A stretch of DNA of 64,000 nucleotides, taken from the NCBI RefSeq assembly GCF_036588685.1, contig NC_086374.1, positions 70,864,457-70,928,456 of the forward strand, written 5' to 3'. Under the pieces are notes generated by a model. It searched no databases. It worked only from the letters and a program-made list of their open reading frames with translations, and was not told where the DNA came from. Numbering within the stretch: the stretch's first letter is position 1; each line of letters begins with the position of its first letter. Positions 34,890 to 46,510 of this stretch are shown here, one piece after another. Origin of the DNA: Mytilus trossulus. Its lineage: Eukaryota; Mollusca; Bivalvia; Mytilida; Mytilidae. The translations under genes and the position numbers were made by a program.

Positions 34890-34922
34890 ATTTTAAAAGG
34901 CATCAACAGTTTCTAACCAATT
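34890..34922 (+). other. Non-coding exon 1 (5'UTR) of copy 3, 3' edge
   Basis: It ends TTTCTAACCAATT with donor GTAAGTACATT at 34923. The start is approximate. The donor context matches the other two paralogues. Confidence 0.5.
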
Positions 34923-35990
34923 GTAAGTACATTTTAAGATATAATGAGGTTAAACAGTTATATTGTAACTGTCAACATTTGCTTTTAAGTATTATCGAGA
35001 CTTGCGTTTTTATATATTGCCTCGTCTGATTTTCGTAGAGCTAGAAATTTTTCCGTGGTTTAATCTAGCTTCATCAATTAGCTTCTTCAAGAACTTTCGA
35101 CTTTCATCTGTTTTGTTTTAAACGTTGAATATTCTAACGGAATGAATATACAAAATATCTGTGTCAAAGTTATTGCCGAAAACTGCTTATCCAAATTTGT
35201 CGAGTTTCCTGATTATTGTTTCCCCTTTTGTATATTCACTCAATTTAATGCATTTTGCAACTATCATTGATGAATCTAAAGCATGTTATATAAACGACTA
35301 TCATACTTGCGGAATCTGTGGCTATCTATCTATATAACTAGGGCTAAACCCCATTTGTTCAGAAAATGCATGAACCAGGTCAGGAATCAGAAATTTGTGT
35401 CATTTGTTCTGTTTGTTGAACGTCTAAAGTTGTATTCGTCTCTTTTTATTGACTTCCGCCTTTAGAAACCGTTTTATCTAACCATTTTCTTCATGAACTG
35501 CCTGTACCAAGTAAAGAATATGATATGGTTTTAATTTTTTTAATGACCTCTCTATTTACAGTTTACTTATAAGTTCTGCATCTTTGTTAAAATAAAGCTT
35601 ATTCTTGTTTTAGATATAACTAATTTGTGCATAAAATGTGAAATTCTGCTGGCAATACAGGATAGGAAAAAATGATGAAAAATGTAAACAATTTTAAGAA
35701 ATTCCTTTCTACCAATAAATAAGTTTATATATTAATTTTTGTCATCTACAACGCATCTTTTATACACATTTCCTTGCTTGAATAACAAATTATCTGCATC
35801 TACATTTTACTAGTTTATAAAGCATATATCATTTGAAAATTACTGACTTTAAAAAATAAATAATTATTAGGTAGAAAAAAAAAACTGCTATCATGTATAT
35901 CGTTCCAAACTTTATGTAGAAGAATTAAAGAGAAAGTATGCAGATGCTTCAACTTTAGATCTTTGTCTTAATATAAAGTGTTTCAATGGC

Positions 35991-36560
35991 AAAGGAGTAG
36001 GTTCGGTAAGGTCCGATTTTGGCTCAAATTTCAGGTTCATCTGATGAAAGATTTTGACCACTTTTTAAACACTCAAATGACTATTTCATTTGATTCAATT
36101 AGTTTATGTGAAAGTTTTTAACTGATTTAGTCATTGAAAACGATCCGATACAAGCTCAAATATGGAAAATCTACCAAATGTGCCGAAAAATGTCACTTTT
36201 CAGATTTTTTTTGTCAAAAATTAAAGTTGGCGCATCCGTCGTGTTCATCCTCAACCTTTATATATGTTATGTATTATCATCAAATACAACTTACATTTCA
36301 ATATCAAGGATGAACACGAATGCGCCCACTTTCGTTTTACGTCTAAAATTTAACTAAATGCTATAATTATGAAGATTTCCGTAATTTAGCATGACTTAAT
36401 GGTACAATTACACGATATATGCGCATTGTATTAACAGCCCATGTTGATGCAGTAGAAGCATTCTACTGTCCAATAAATAACTAAAGGTTTACATTTCAAA
36501 ATTTTTGTAAAACTACTATTTTGGAGGGCCACAGAGGGGTCTTACTGAACCTACTCCTTT
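35991..36560. mobile_element. 570-bp MITE-like element in intron 1 of copy 3
   Basis: The ends AAAGGAGTAGGTTCGGTAAG and the inverse of AAAGGAGTAGGTTCAGTAAG form 20-base TIRs with one mismatch. Inside, GGCGCATCCGTCGTGTTCAT (36229-36248) is partly mirrored by ATGAACACGAATGCGCC (36310-36326), giving a central hairpin. No target duplication is clear and no coding region is present. Confidence 0.65.
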
Positions 36561-37639
36561 ACTTTGTCCTATTTCCAAAACATTTTTTTCAAGTTTTTAT
36601 CTACAACAAGTTAACATTAAATATATAATTCAAAAAAGAAAGTTTTAAAGTTTGCCTATTATATAGTTCAACAATCGTAGGTGGTCACTTTAAGTCACTA
36701 ATCAGAGGGTCAATATGAGTGATCGGCAACCGGGTATCAACTGAGTCGTAAGTCAGATGATTGTTCGTATGTTTATCAAACACATCTAACTTGTATATAT
36801 GAATTAAACTATTTGTTTAGTAAATAAAAAATATCCGAACTAATCTATACACTGTATCTGTCTGACTAAAACTATTACATCTTGCTAGTGAGATAATGTC
36901 TTTGCTCTTTTATGACAAGTTTTACTTATAACTTATAAGTTATAAGGATATTGACTAAGCAGACACATAATTATAACTAAAATCCAAAAAAAATAATGAT
37001 TATAATAAAATATGAGAACTTTGTTGTACATTTTGTACCTTTGAAATGTAGCTGTGGAAAACATGATTAACCATAGACAGCTATTCTTTAGATGATGCAT
37101 TTATAACGTATTATTAATTTAAAATTTCCAATCTTTTTTATTATATCATTAATTCATTTTTCAGGTATTTGTCACTAACCGTTATTATCACGAAAAAAAT
37201 GAAGTTCCTCGCCGTTGTGTTGGCACTATCACTATGCACTGCAGGTAAAACATGTATTTGTATATATGTATATATACATGTATAAAATGTGTAAAGTGCC
37301 TAGAGAATCAACCTAACGATGTTAGTGTAGATCTAATTCGTTACTTCCTCTCCGATCGGGGCTGGAACCTGTACTTTTTATTTCAAACTTCTACGACAAC
37401 ACCATAAATATATCATATTATATATAGGTCTAAAAAAACTCATGTACCGGATCCGTTATGTACGTTTTCACTTTTGCCATGCGTTGTCGGTTTGTTTTAG
37501 ACGTCAACGTTTGAAGGTCCCTCTGGTTTATTTTGCCTCTTTTTCGAAGTTCCGATTAGCGGGTTTTCTGCATAGAGATGATGTAAAGTAGCAGCTGCTA
37601 GTCACAATGAAGAGATTTGCTGTTTGTATTTATGTACTT

Positions 37640-37850
37640 TGCATGATAGAAAAAAGTAAAATCACAAAAATACTGAACTTAGAGGAAAATCAATTTGGAA
37701 AGTCCATAATCACATGGCAAAATCAAAAAACAAAACGCATCAAAAACGAATGGACAAGAACTGTCATATTCCTGACTTGGTACAGGCATTTTCAAATGTA
37801 GAAAATGGTGGATTAAACCTGGTTCTATAGCGCTAACCCTCTCACTTTAA
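37640..37850 (+). repeat. Dispersed repeat with 'TCATATTCCTGACTTGGTAC', + copy
   Basis: It contains AAATCACAAAAATACTGAAC, TCACATGGCAAAATCAAAA and AGAAAATGGTGGATTAAACC. An inverted copy lies at 42035-42230 and a diverged minus-strand copy at 59105-59240. In intron 2 of copy 3. Confidence 0.8.
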
Positions 37851-40099
37851 TAACAGTCTCATCAAATTCCGTTACATTTACATGATGCGTTAAATAAACA
37901 GTCACAATCAATAAAATAGTCAAAATATGGGAACATCAGTCATCATCGTATAACAATTTAACAGGACACAACAACATCTACTATCTATAGAAGTGTTTTC
38001 TTTATTTTTCGAGCGAAATGAAAAGTGACTTGATAAGTTCGAAATAAATTTATCGACGTCGGTTTTAACATTATTGTATTGCTGATATGTCTTCGTCAAA
38101 GTTACTAAGGCTGGATCATCGTATATGACGTAACAAAGCCGTGGTGTGCAATTTAATTTTAAGGGGTGAGCAAAGGTGATAATGCGCAGATAAAAACACA
38201 TTTTTCGAAATCTCATTTGCGCAAAAATATGTATATACGATGATTAAGTACAAAAAAGGAATGTTATAAAATCGTGTTGACTAACATTTCGGATGAAAAT
38301 AAGTAAAATTCGTCAGTGATTTAAATCTAAAATCTTGAATTTCATATAACGTAACAAAACTCAATATTAAGTAATCAATGTATATCATTTATAACAAATA
38401 AGTTTGAAATAAGTATAATATGTTTAAATTTTTGTCTACTTTCGGATTATAAAAAGTTCGACTTATTGTATTTACACATGTCTTGTTAACAGCATAGTGC
38501 AGCCTTCTTATGTTATTCTCAGTTTAATGTAGTTCGTGTTGCACTTGTTGACACTCACCTATACTCCGTTTTAATAGCATTACTTAAAGGTTGATATTCC
38601 TCGTTCTTTTTGACTGTCAGTTCTCAGCTAGCCTTTCTTTAACCCTACTTTTGTCGTTTCAAATAAAACTTTCTCGATCGGTATTCAAAAACACATGGAA
38701 CGCTTAATTTAATTAACTGATCATACAGCTGATTTTAAAACCCATGTGTTACCTCTGTAGCTTCATATTAGTATTCTTAACAGCTAAATACGAATAATGA
38801 GTATTCATTTGAATGAAAAAACCTGGGCTACGCTTGTTAGTTGATTTATGTGTGCAATTGAGGAGAAAATTTTAAAGGTAGCAGTGCTGCACTCTCTTTT
38901 CTTTTTGTCGTTGAGCACAATTGTTTACTTATCAAAAGGTCGTTTCAAAGAACCATAATTTTAAGTCATCATATGGACAACTTTTTTATGATCAATGTGT
39001 AGTATGATTATTTCATATCTCATTAAATTTAAATTGGCGCTTTTACTTATACAGATAAATAATGAAAAAAATACTTTGGTAAAAAAAAAATATGCCACAT
39101 ATATCAAATAAGCAATCACTGCTTGAAATTACACAAGTGTGCATGCTGCAGGTGAGAAGATGACCAGCTGGGGATTCGATTTGTTATGTCCTAATTCATG
39201 ATCATATATGTAACTGTGCGTGTCAATCATGGGAATATACAAATGGAGAGTGTCGCGGATTAGGAAACAGCCAGTGCTGGTGTTTATATTTTGGAAAGTA
39301 AGTATATTTGTTCTTTAATTGATTATAACTTTTACTTTAAAAAAACTGTTACAATTGGTAGAATTTGGTCCGGAAACTCAGCTTTTGTCCTTTAATGTTT
39401 GTTGTCAATGAATATAGTCCCCAGTGTAGACAGTGTGCTATTTTTTACACCCTTTTCAAATTTATTTTCATTTTTTATGCCTCAAATAGCAAGAAGGGCA
39501 TTTGGTCTGATATTTCAAAGTAAAGTAGTGGATTTGGTCCAGCGAAAAAAGGTTAAAAACTAGTATTTCGGAAGCTGTCTAAAAAATTTGATACCCCATG
39601 TCACGAAATTATCCTTTTATTTAGTTAGTGTTGATGAAGCTTTCTATAATTTTGATATAATTTGTCCCGAAAGTAGTTCACCACATAAAGAAAACGTAGG
39701 TGGGATTTTTTTTTTGTATTTCCATTTATTGACTTAAAAATATGCACTTCTAAATAACTGTGCTCTTGGGCCATAAAACGGCTGGAACTTAAAAAGAAGA
39801 AATCAATAAATGGTCTGTGTCCTTGTTTTTAAGGTAATTGTACATTTGGAGGGAAATTATTCACTCTAGAGTTTTCTTGTTAAAATATAAATAGCGGTTT
39901 TCTTTCAAAAACTGTGAAAAAAAATTATATACGAAATTCAAAAAAGGCTTTTAAAACTGTATCGTCTGTTGGTAATACAATTATGAAACAAATGGCTGGG
40001 TGGTTGGGGTAAACATTCAAATAATATTGTCTTTGTATGAAAATTGTATTACTACGAATGTCTTGTAAAAGAATTGGGTATAAAGGAGCACTCAGGTAA

Positions 40100-41475
40100 T
40101 CCCACAAACAAAGTCATATCATTTGACAAGGATGAGATTTTAGCAAATCATAAGTCCTTCATGGCTTCAATAACCATTACATTGAACACCAAATCGGAGG
40201 ACTTACCTTGTTTGTATTAGATACCAAAGCTTCATAAAATTCCGTACAAACAACGGTATATTGCTGGCTCATCTTCATGTTCCACTAAAGAATTGTCCAT
40301 TAGATTGACTAAAATTCTGTCCGCAGTGAAAGAGGGTCTTCAGAAATACTATAAAACTGTATACTCGCGTAGTGGTATTAATCATATGTGGATTCTTAAA
40401 AATTCTAAAAAAAATTCTAGACAATTTTAAATCTCGGTCTTTTTCTGAAATTAGTTCCAACAAAACTTTTAATTTTTCAACCCAGTATACCACCATTCCC
40501 CATGTGAAATTGAAAAATCGCCTAAAAGATATAATCCACAATGCCTTTCAACACAAAAATGGTAGCATACGCTTTAAATTTATTACTTTGGGATTTCATA
40601 ATGCACATTTCGTTAATAGTGACAAACAAAAAGGTAAAACACGCTACACAGAAGAACAAGTGGTCAGTATGCTGGAGTTTCTTATCGACAACATATTTGT
40701 TGAGTTTGGAGGCAAACTTTTCCAAACAAATGTCGGCATTTGGGAACAAACTGTGCGCCTCTTCTTGTCGATCTCTTCTTATTTTCATATGAATCGGAGT
40801 TCCGCCAGACACTTGTCAAAAACAAGAATCAAAGAAGCCAAATTATTTAATTTCACTTTCAGACATATTGATGGTATTCTATCCATAAACAATCCGAACT
40901 TTTATGATTGAGTTCCATTAATATATCCCCCAGAACTAGAAATTAAGAAAAACAACAGACACGGCTTCCTCCGCCTCATATTTAGACTTATATCTCGAAT
41001 TTGACTTACACAGTCATCTCAGTACAAGAATCTAATGACAAACGAGACGATTTTAATTTTGAAATCATAAATTTCCCCCACCTTAGTAGCAATATACCAA
41101 CTTCACCTGCATATGGGATATATATTTCCCAACTTATTCGATATTCAAATGCTTGCAGCTCCTACTCAGAAATTGTAAAGCGTCATCAGTGTCTAAGAAG
41201 AAAGTTGATGAACTAGGGGTATGTCAAAGAACGTCTAGTCCTTTTTCTAAAAAAAGTTCATCGGAAGGTACCAAGACCTTGTTGATAAATATTCCGTTAC
41301 AACTTCTCAAATAATACACGATGGTCTTGATGTATAGACTCTGCGAACTGATGCTGTTTATCATCTTAACAACGTGTTTTAATGTTCTTTCGTTTGTCTT
41401 TGTGCTATTATTAATATTACTTTTACTGTTGAATGGTTTTATGCGATATTCGTTTGACGTAGCTCGGTACAGCAT
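40100..41475 (+). pseudogene. Decayed reverse transcriptase of a bivalve retroelement
   Basis: Conceptual translation shows pieces in order: PKLHKIPYKQRYIAGSSSC, SRSGINHMWILKNSK, FNFSTQYTTIPHVKLKN, EQVVSMLEFLIDNIFVEFGG, the expected catalytic region degraded to FTFRHIDGILSINN (where the family has a paired Asp), then RDDFNFEIINFPHLSSNIPT and YISQLIRYSNACSSY. The frame shifts near 40760 and 41010 and is interrupted by stops, so it is dead. The catalytic YIDD-like position reads His-Ile-Asp-Gly, which is itself inactivating. The clade is uncertain (Penelope-like or non-LTR). It sits in intron 3 of defensin-like copy 3. A related C-terminal piece is at 46184-46507. Confidence 0.7.
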
Positions 41476-42034
41476 CTCGTCAATGTCTTTGTATTGGCTT
41501 TTATTTTTTGTGTTTTTTTTTTTATATGCGATGCTTTGTATTTATTTGGTTCTTATAACGTGACTCTGTAATTTAAAAGATCCCGTCAGTATAATATTGT
41601 TCTATTATATGTCATTATGATATATTTCTATTATGAACTACTATATACGTTGAACCACAAACGTCAAAATCATTCAATCGCGTAGTGGAATTAACTATTT
41701 TTGGATTCTTATTAATGATATATAACATTTTTGGACTAGTTTAAATCTCGGTCTATTTCTGACTTTTATTCTTACATACTGTTGATTTTTAACCCTGTAT
41801 GCTAACATTGGCTATGTAAATTTTATAATTGTTTTTATGCACATTGAACGACAAATTTAAATGACGTATACAAATTATTCTGACGTCAGACACTCAAATC
41901 AATCAATGAATTCGTAGATAGATGTTTTTGTGTTCTGTTAAATTGTTCCTTTTAAAATTGTTAAACGATAATGAATGATGTACCAAATTTTTGACTATTT
42001 TATTTATTGTGTCTGTATATTTAACTGTCATTTA

Positions 42035-42230
42035 AGTGAGAGGGTTAGCGCTATAGAACAGGCTTAATCCACCATTTTCTACATTTGAAAATACCTGTAC
42101 TAAGTCAGGAATATGACAGTTCTTGTCCATTCGTGTTTGATGCGTTTTGTTATTTGATTTTGCCATGTGATTATTGACTTTCCGAATTGATTTTTCTCTG
42201 AGTTCAGTATTTTTGTGATTTTAATTTTTA
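42035..42230 (-). repeat. Dispersed repeat with 'TCATATTCCTGACTTGGTAC', inverted copy
   Basis: Reverse complement of 37640-37850 with scattered changes (GTGAGAGGGTTAGCGCTATA, ATTTTCTACATTTGAAAATA). Together the two copies make a 4.2-kb-spaced inverted pair around the core exon of copy 3. Confidence 0.8.
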
Positions 42231-43129
42231 TGCAACACTCATATTGTCAAAAAATGGATGAAACTAGTGGTTTCGAATATCTAATAAAAATTCAAAAAAA
42301 CAAACAAACAAAAAAAAGAACATCCTTAAATGTCATGTTTTTGATAGAATGCGCAATCACATTTGACAAACCCGAGGCAAATGAACATACATTCCATTAT
42401 TTTTATTTATGTTCAATTCTCATTGAGACCATCAAGACCGTGATTTGTCAGGTACATTCAGAAGCTTTTAGTCCTCAATTCTCTTCAACTTTACATTATT
42501 TTGCCTGTAAAACTTGTTTTATTCGAGCGTCACTGATGTCAAATGATTTTTGCGCGTCTGACGCAAATACAGAAATGCATACTTGGATATCTCTTATGAG
42601 TTAATTTGTTATTATTTCGTACTTACAAAATTATTTACAAGTCTGTAAAATAAATCATTGCGGTTTAAGATGTGTTTACATTTTTACATACATTTAGTTT
42701 ACAATGTTCAGGTACGCGTTGCAAGTTTTATCAACAATATATTAGTTTGAATGGTTTTGTTTTTGTATTTTCCAGAAAGCCTAGTCTTGGAAGAAGAAAA
42801 AATTGGAAAAAAAAGATACTTTATATTTGGATCACATTTGTGTACAGCAAATAAAAATCTATGACAAAATGGCTACTATTTTCCTTCAATTCATCCTTTG
42901 AAATTTCTCTAATATAATAGTACAGAAGTTATCCTTTTAGACACAAATCTTACTTTCTCCAGGCACTATTCTTCTATAATGTTTTTTAACCTTTTGATGA
43001 ACAGAATAAGATAAAGAATTGCATATGTTTGTGGTTTCGTGTAAATCTTATACAGAGGGCTACAGCCAATCTGCTTCCTTTTACATCACCATTGTGACCG
43101 ATACTACCGTATAAGACTATTTACTGCGT

Positions 43130-43385
43130 TTGTCATACCATGAACAACACGACGGGTGCCACATCTGGAGCAGTATCTGCTTACCTTTCCGGAGCACCTG
43201 AGATCACCCCAGTGTTTGGTGGGGTTCTTGTTGCTTAGTCTTCAGTTTTCGATATTGTGTCTTGTGTACTACTATTTGTCTATTTGTCTTTTTATTTTTT
43301 AGCCATGTCGTTGTCAGTTTATTTTCAATCTATCAGTTTGACTGTCCCTTAGGTAAGTTTCGCCCTTCTTATAGTGATTTTGCTC
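43130..43385 (+). repeat. Retroelement 3'-tail repeat
   Basis: It begins in GACGGGTGCCACATCTGGAG, continues TTTCCGGAGCACCTGAGATC and AGCCATGTCGTTGTCAGTTT, and ends near GTTTCGCCCTTCTTATAG. Same family as 2801-2999. Confidence 0.75.
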
Positions 43386-43589
43386 AATATGTTGATGGCC
43401 GTGACTATTTCCTGACCGTGATAGTACATGTATCTATAAAGTAAAATATGCGAATCGTGTGCAGTTATAAAATTAAAATAGTTCGAGGTTGCTCTAATAG
43501 TTCGAGGTTGCTTTCTTTTCTAACATTATAAATGCAAAGTCACTGACAACACTTGAATACACTACTCATACTTAGGATCATCTTTATAT

Positions 43590-43710
43590 CTTGCTGTTTG
43601 GTGTTAGCCAAATTGAAGGCTCCCTGTTGAAGACCGTAATTGGACCTATAATATTTTACTTGTACACAATATGACTTGGCTGGAGAGTTGTCACACCTTC
43701 TTATATCTAT
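43590..43710 (+). repeat. Fragment of the 'GGAGAGTTGTCTCAT' dispersed repeat
   Basis: TTGCTGTTTGGTGTTAGCC, TTGAAGACCGTAATTGGACC and GGAGAGTTGTCACACCTTC follow the order in 33205-33505, with a short deletion. Confidence 0.6.
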
Positions 43711-45000
43711 GTAAACAAATATTTAAATGATAAAATTAAAATCCTTTATGAAAAAATTAATGATAATTTACTACCACTGGGTCGATGCCTCTGCTGGTGG
43801 ACTATTAGTCCCCGAGGGTATCACCAGCCCAGAAGCCAGTACTTCGGTACTGGCATGAAAATACGGATTTTTGTGTTATTAAAATTTGCTGTTAAAATTT
43901 GCTGTTACAAAGTATTAAAAATTATTATAAATTAAGGAATATATCTCCCTCATGCAAAGCTCTGATTCTTTTCACGAATTTGGCTATACTTTTTGGACCT
44001 TTTGGATTATAGCTCTTCATCTTTTATATAAGCTTTGGACTTCAAATAGTTTGGCCACGAGCATCACTGAAGAGACATGTTTTGTCGAAATGCGCATCTG
44101 GTGCAACAAAATTGGTACCGTTGATTTTATTACCATACATATATTAAAAAAATATTACTAAAAAATAGAAAACATTTTTTTATATTGTTTCTTCTTTGTA
44201 AGTTCACATATCCCTATAAATGCACAATCTAAATTTGAATTATGCATTCATTTGAATTTTTTAGAAGATTTGTTAACAATTATAAAAAAAAACGTGTATG
44301 TATACATTGTTTTAACTTCATATAATAAATATATAAGTATCCTCTTTTCGGTTTTTTTCGGTCCTTTTCGGTTCTTTTTGTAATTATTCATCACAACAGA
44401 GTTGGTGTGTTTAAACTGAAAAAACTTATTCAGAAAGATACCAACTGTAGGCAAATCTTTTTTAATAAATGCATCATCCCATTGTACCACCCCTAGCCAA
44501 ACATTACATTTTGATACTTGCTTACGAATTCTCAAAATCTGTAACACGGAAAACTGGAAAGAGATGTATGAGAAAATGGAGCACTGGAAACGTCTTCCTT
44601 AGGTTTCTGTAAATAGATTATGGTTTTGTTCCTATACGTAATTTAGTTCTAACAATTCTCAAAAAGAAAAATGTACTTTGATTATAGTACTTACATTTAT
44701 AACTAGGTCTCCGCTTCAAAACCTCCACACCGGCCAAACATAGCCAACACCCCGCATTTGGCGTTTCACACGGTGATTGAACAAACAATCATTTTATGTT
44801 GTTAAAATAAAATCAAAAGAAATACAGATCATAGTGCTTGTAAAGAAAATGCGTGTGTTACACACACCAATCCTGTGTTGCCTCATCTATTACACTTTTC
44901 AAAGTTGTCACTCGTCAATGATCATCAGTAGATGAACTTAAAAAGGAAAAAATGACTCAAAAAAAGAAAGCTATAAAAAAGTTATTACATATAAAAAAAA
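43711..45000. other. No gene seen
   Basis: AT-rich. Near 43805-43855 there is a GC-richer patch with CCCGAGGGTATCACCAGCCC and AAGCCAGTACTTCGGTACTG, the latter palindromic. Bases 44040-44115 carry a repeat fragment (GTTTTGTCGAAATGCGCATC). No coding region is supported. Confidence 0.45.
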
Positions 45001-45130
45001 GAAGATGTGGTATGATTGCCAATGAGACAATTATCCACAAAAGACCAAAATGACAAAAACATTAACAATTTTGGGTCACCGTACGGCCTTTAACAATGAG
45101 CAAAGCCCATACCGCATATAGTCAGCTATA
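45001..45130 (-). repeat. Dispersed repeat, reverse copy ('GATGTGGTATGATTGCCAAT')
   Basis: Reverse complement of the 3' half of 33205-33505: GATGTGGTATGATTGCCAATG, then GGTCACCGTACGGCC and AACAATGAGCAAAGCCC. Relatively well preserved. Confidence 0.75.
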
Positions 45131-45604
45131 CAGTATATATATCTGAAAACCTAAAAGTGCATCAATTTAATTTTAAAAGTTTTTACGTAATTAAAATAAA
45201 ATGGACTTTTTATAGTAAAGGGAACCCTACAATATATAACCCTGTATCAAGGCTTAACACACCAGTGAATGAATGTCAGTCAAAGTAGATTCTTATGTAT
45301 CAATCATGTGAAATCTTTAATACCATGTATATACTAGTATACAACAGGTCCATTTAACAAAACACGTTCATTCTTAAAAGTTGACTTTCGAGAAGCATAG
45401 CTTAAAATTTACTCACTAATGTTCGAAAACATATTATGGTTTAATTTTAAATATTTGACCAAATTATAAATGCATGCGATGACTGTAAGACGAAATTAAG
45501 TTATTTATATGTGTACGAATAAAAGATTTATATGTGGATAGGACTAAGGATCATTGTTTATCTACACCACAATGTAAGCCCAATAAAGTCTTATATAAAT
45601 AAAG

Positions 45605-45665
45605 AATATGGTCGGGTTGTTTTTCTCTGACACATTCCCCATTTCCATTCTCAATTTTATTCAAT
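45605..45665 (-). repeat. Dispersed repeat, 'GAGAATGGAAATGGGGAATG' family, reverse copy
   Basis: GGTCGGGTTGTTTTTCTCTG and ACATTCCCCATTTCCATTCTC mirror 163-230. A second reverse copy is at 50098-50160. Confidence 0.75.
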
Positions 45666-46032
45666 GTTTTAACGATTAGCTCGACAGGCTTTGTGTGAAG
45701 ACTTACTATTTATAATATAAAATAGATATGTCAACGCATAGCCTTGGTCGTATTCAGCTTTTGTTAGGATTATTGTCCCGTTGGCTACCAGATCACATTA
45801 AAGTTGTCGAGGAAGCCATTTTTTTTAATACTTTGATTTTATCAATAATTCAAAAAAAAAGGGGGGCCGAATTTGAAATGACAAATAAAATACAATATGG
45901 TTCTACACCCCTACAAAAGGTTTTTTCCGGCAGATATTAGCTATTTTAGGAAAAGGAAGACAACTCTAATGAAAAAATATGTTTTTGCAACTAATGGTCT
46001 ATTTAGAAGTTCCGTAATTGTACCTGCAAAAG

Positions 46033-46510
46033 AGGGACGAAAGATACCAGAGGGACAGTCAAACTCATAAATCGAAAATAAACTGACAACTCGGTAGGTC
46101 GCATTCATGAATAGGAATAGGATTGAAGTTGCGACGTAAAGAACATATCAGATATCATTTGTGAAACGGTTATTCCATAACGGTCACCCAACACCAATTT
46201 GTGATGATTTCAACTTCACCATTTGGAACTCTTGGTTTAATAACTTCCTTGTGATCAGCAACCTTCTATCAAGAAAATCATGATAGAAAGTGCAAGCACG
46301 AGAAAATCGTATCAATTGGCCGGAGAAATATACACCGTATGCATGTGCTGCTGGAATGTTGCTACTTAGAAATGGAAAGTTCACAATTGGATAGCTGAAA
46401 TCATCTCTTTTGTCGTAAAGTTTTGTTTTCAACCGACCCTCATTTTCAATTTCAATATGTAAGTCAAGATATGAGTGATCCATATGTACAAGTTGTTCCA
46501 ATAACAAGAA
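46033..46510 (-). pseudogene. Retroelement RT C-terminal fragment with its 3' tail
   Basis: The minus-strand frame 46507-46184 (107 aa) reads SYLDLHIEIENEGRLKTKLY, YDKRDDFSYPIVNFPFLSSN, GQLIRFSRACTFYHDFLDRR and LLNQEFQMVKLKSSQ, the conserved region that follows the RT catalytic core and is also found decayed at 41000-41216. Downstream on the minus strand come the CGTTATGGAATAACCGTTTC block and the GTCCCTCTGGTATC/CTTTCGTCCCTC module, as at 10255-10700 and 58045-58425. The upstream RT core is absent, so this is a 5'-truncated copy. Confidence 0.7.

Larger units (their letters stand above)
37199..42854 (+). pseudogene. Defensin-like copy 3: core exon out of frame, or rescued by a weaker acceptor
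   Basis: The signal exon is 37199-37244 (MKFLAVVLALSLCTA). The core exon ends at the conserved donor 39297|GTAAGT and the tail exon is 42776-42854. With the acceptor that matches the paralogues (TGCTGCAG, exon from 39152) the frame stops at TGA 39199 after the first Cys. One extra base near 39195 accounts for this, because the downstream frame shows C-x3-C-x9-C-x7-C-x1-C and an exact x6 spacing if that base is discounted. If the AG at 39166-39167 is used, exons 37199-37244, 39168-39297 and 42776-42854 give 85 codons without a stop (84 aa, the length of copy 2), with C-x8-C-x3-C-x9-C-x7-C-x1-C and one extra Cys. That acceptor has a poor pyrimidine tract. The tail is unlike the others: GRRKNWKKK, strongly basic, then a hydrophobic run. 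Intron 3 holds a dead RT. Confidence 0.55.
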
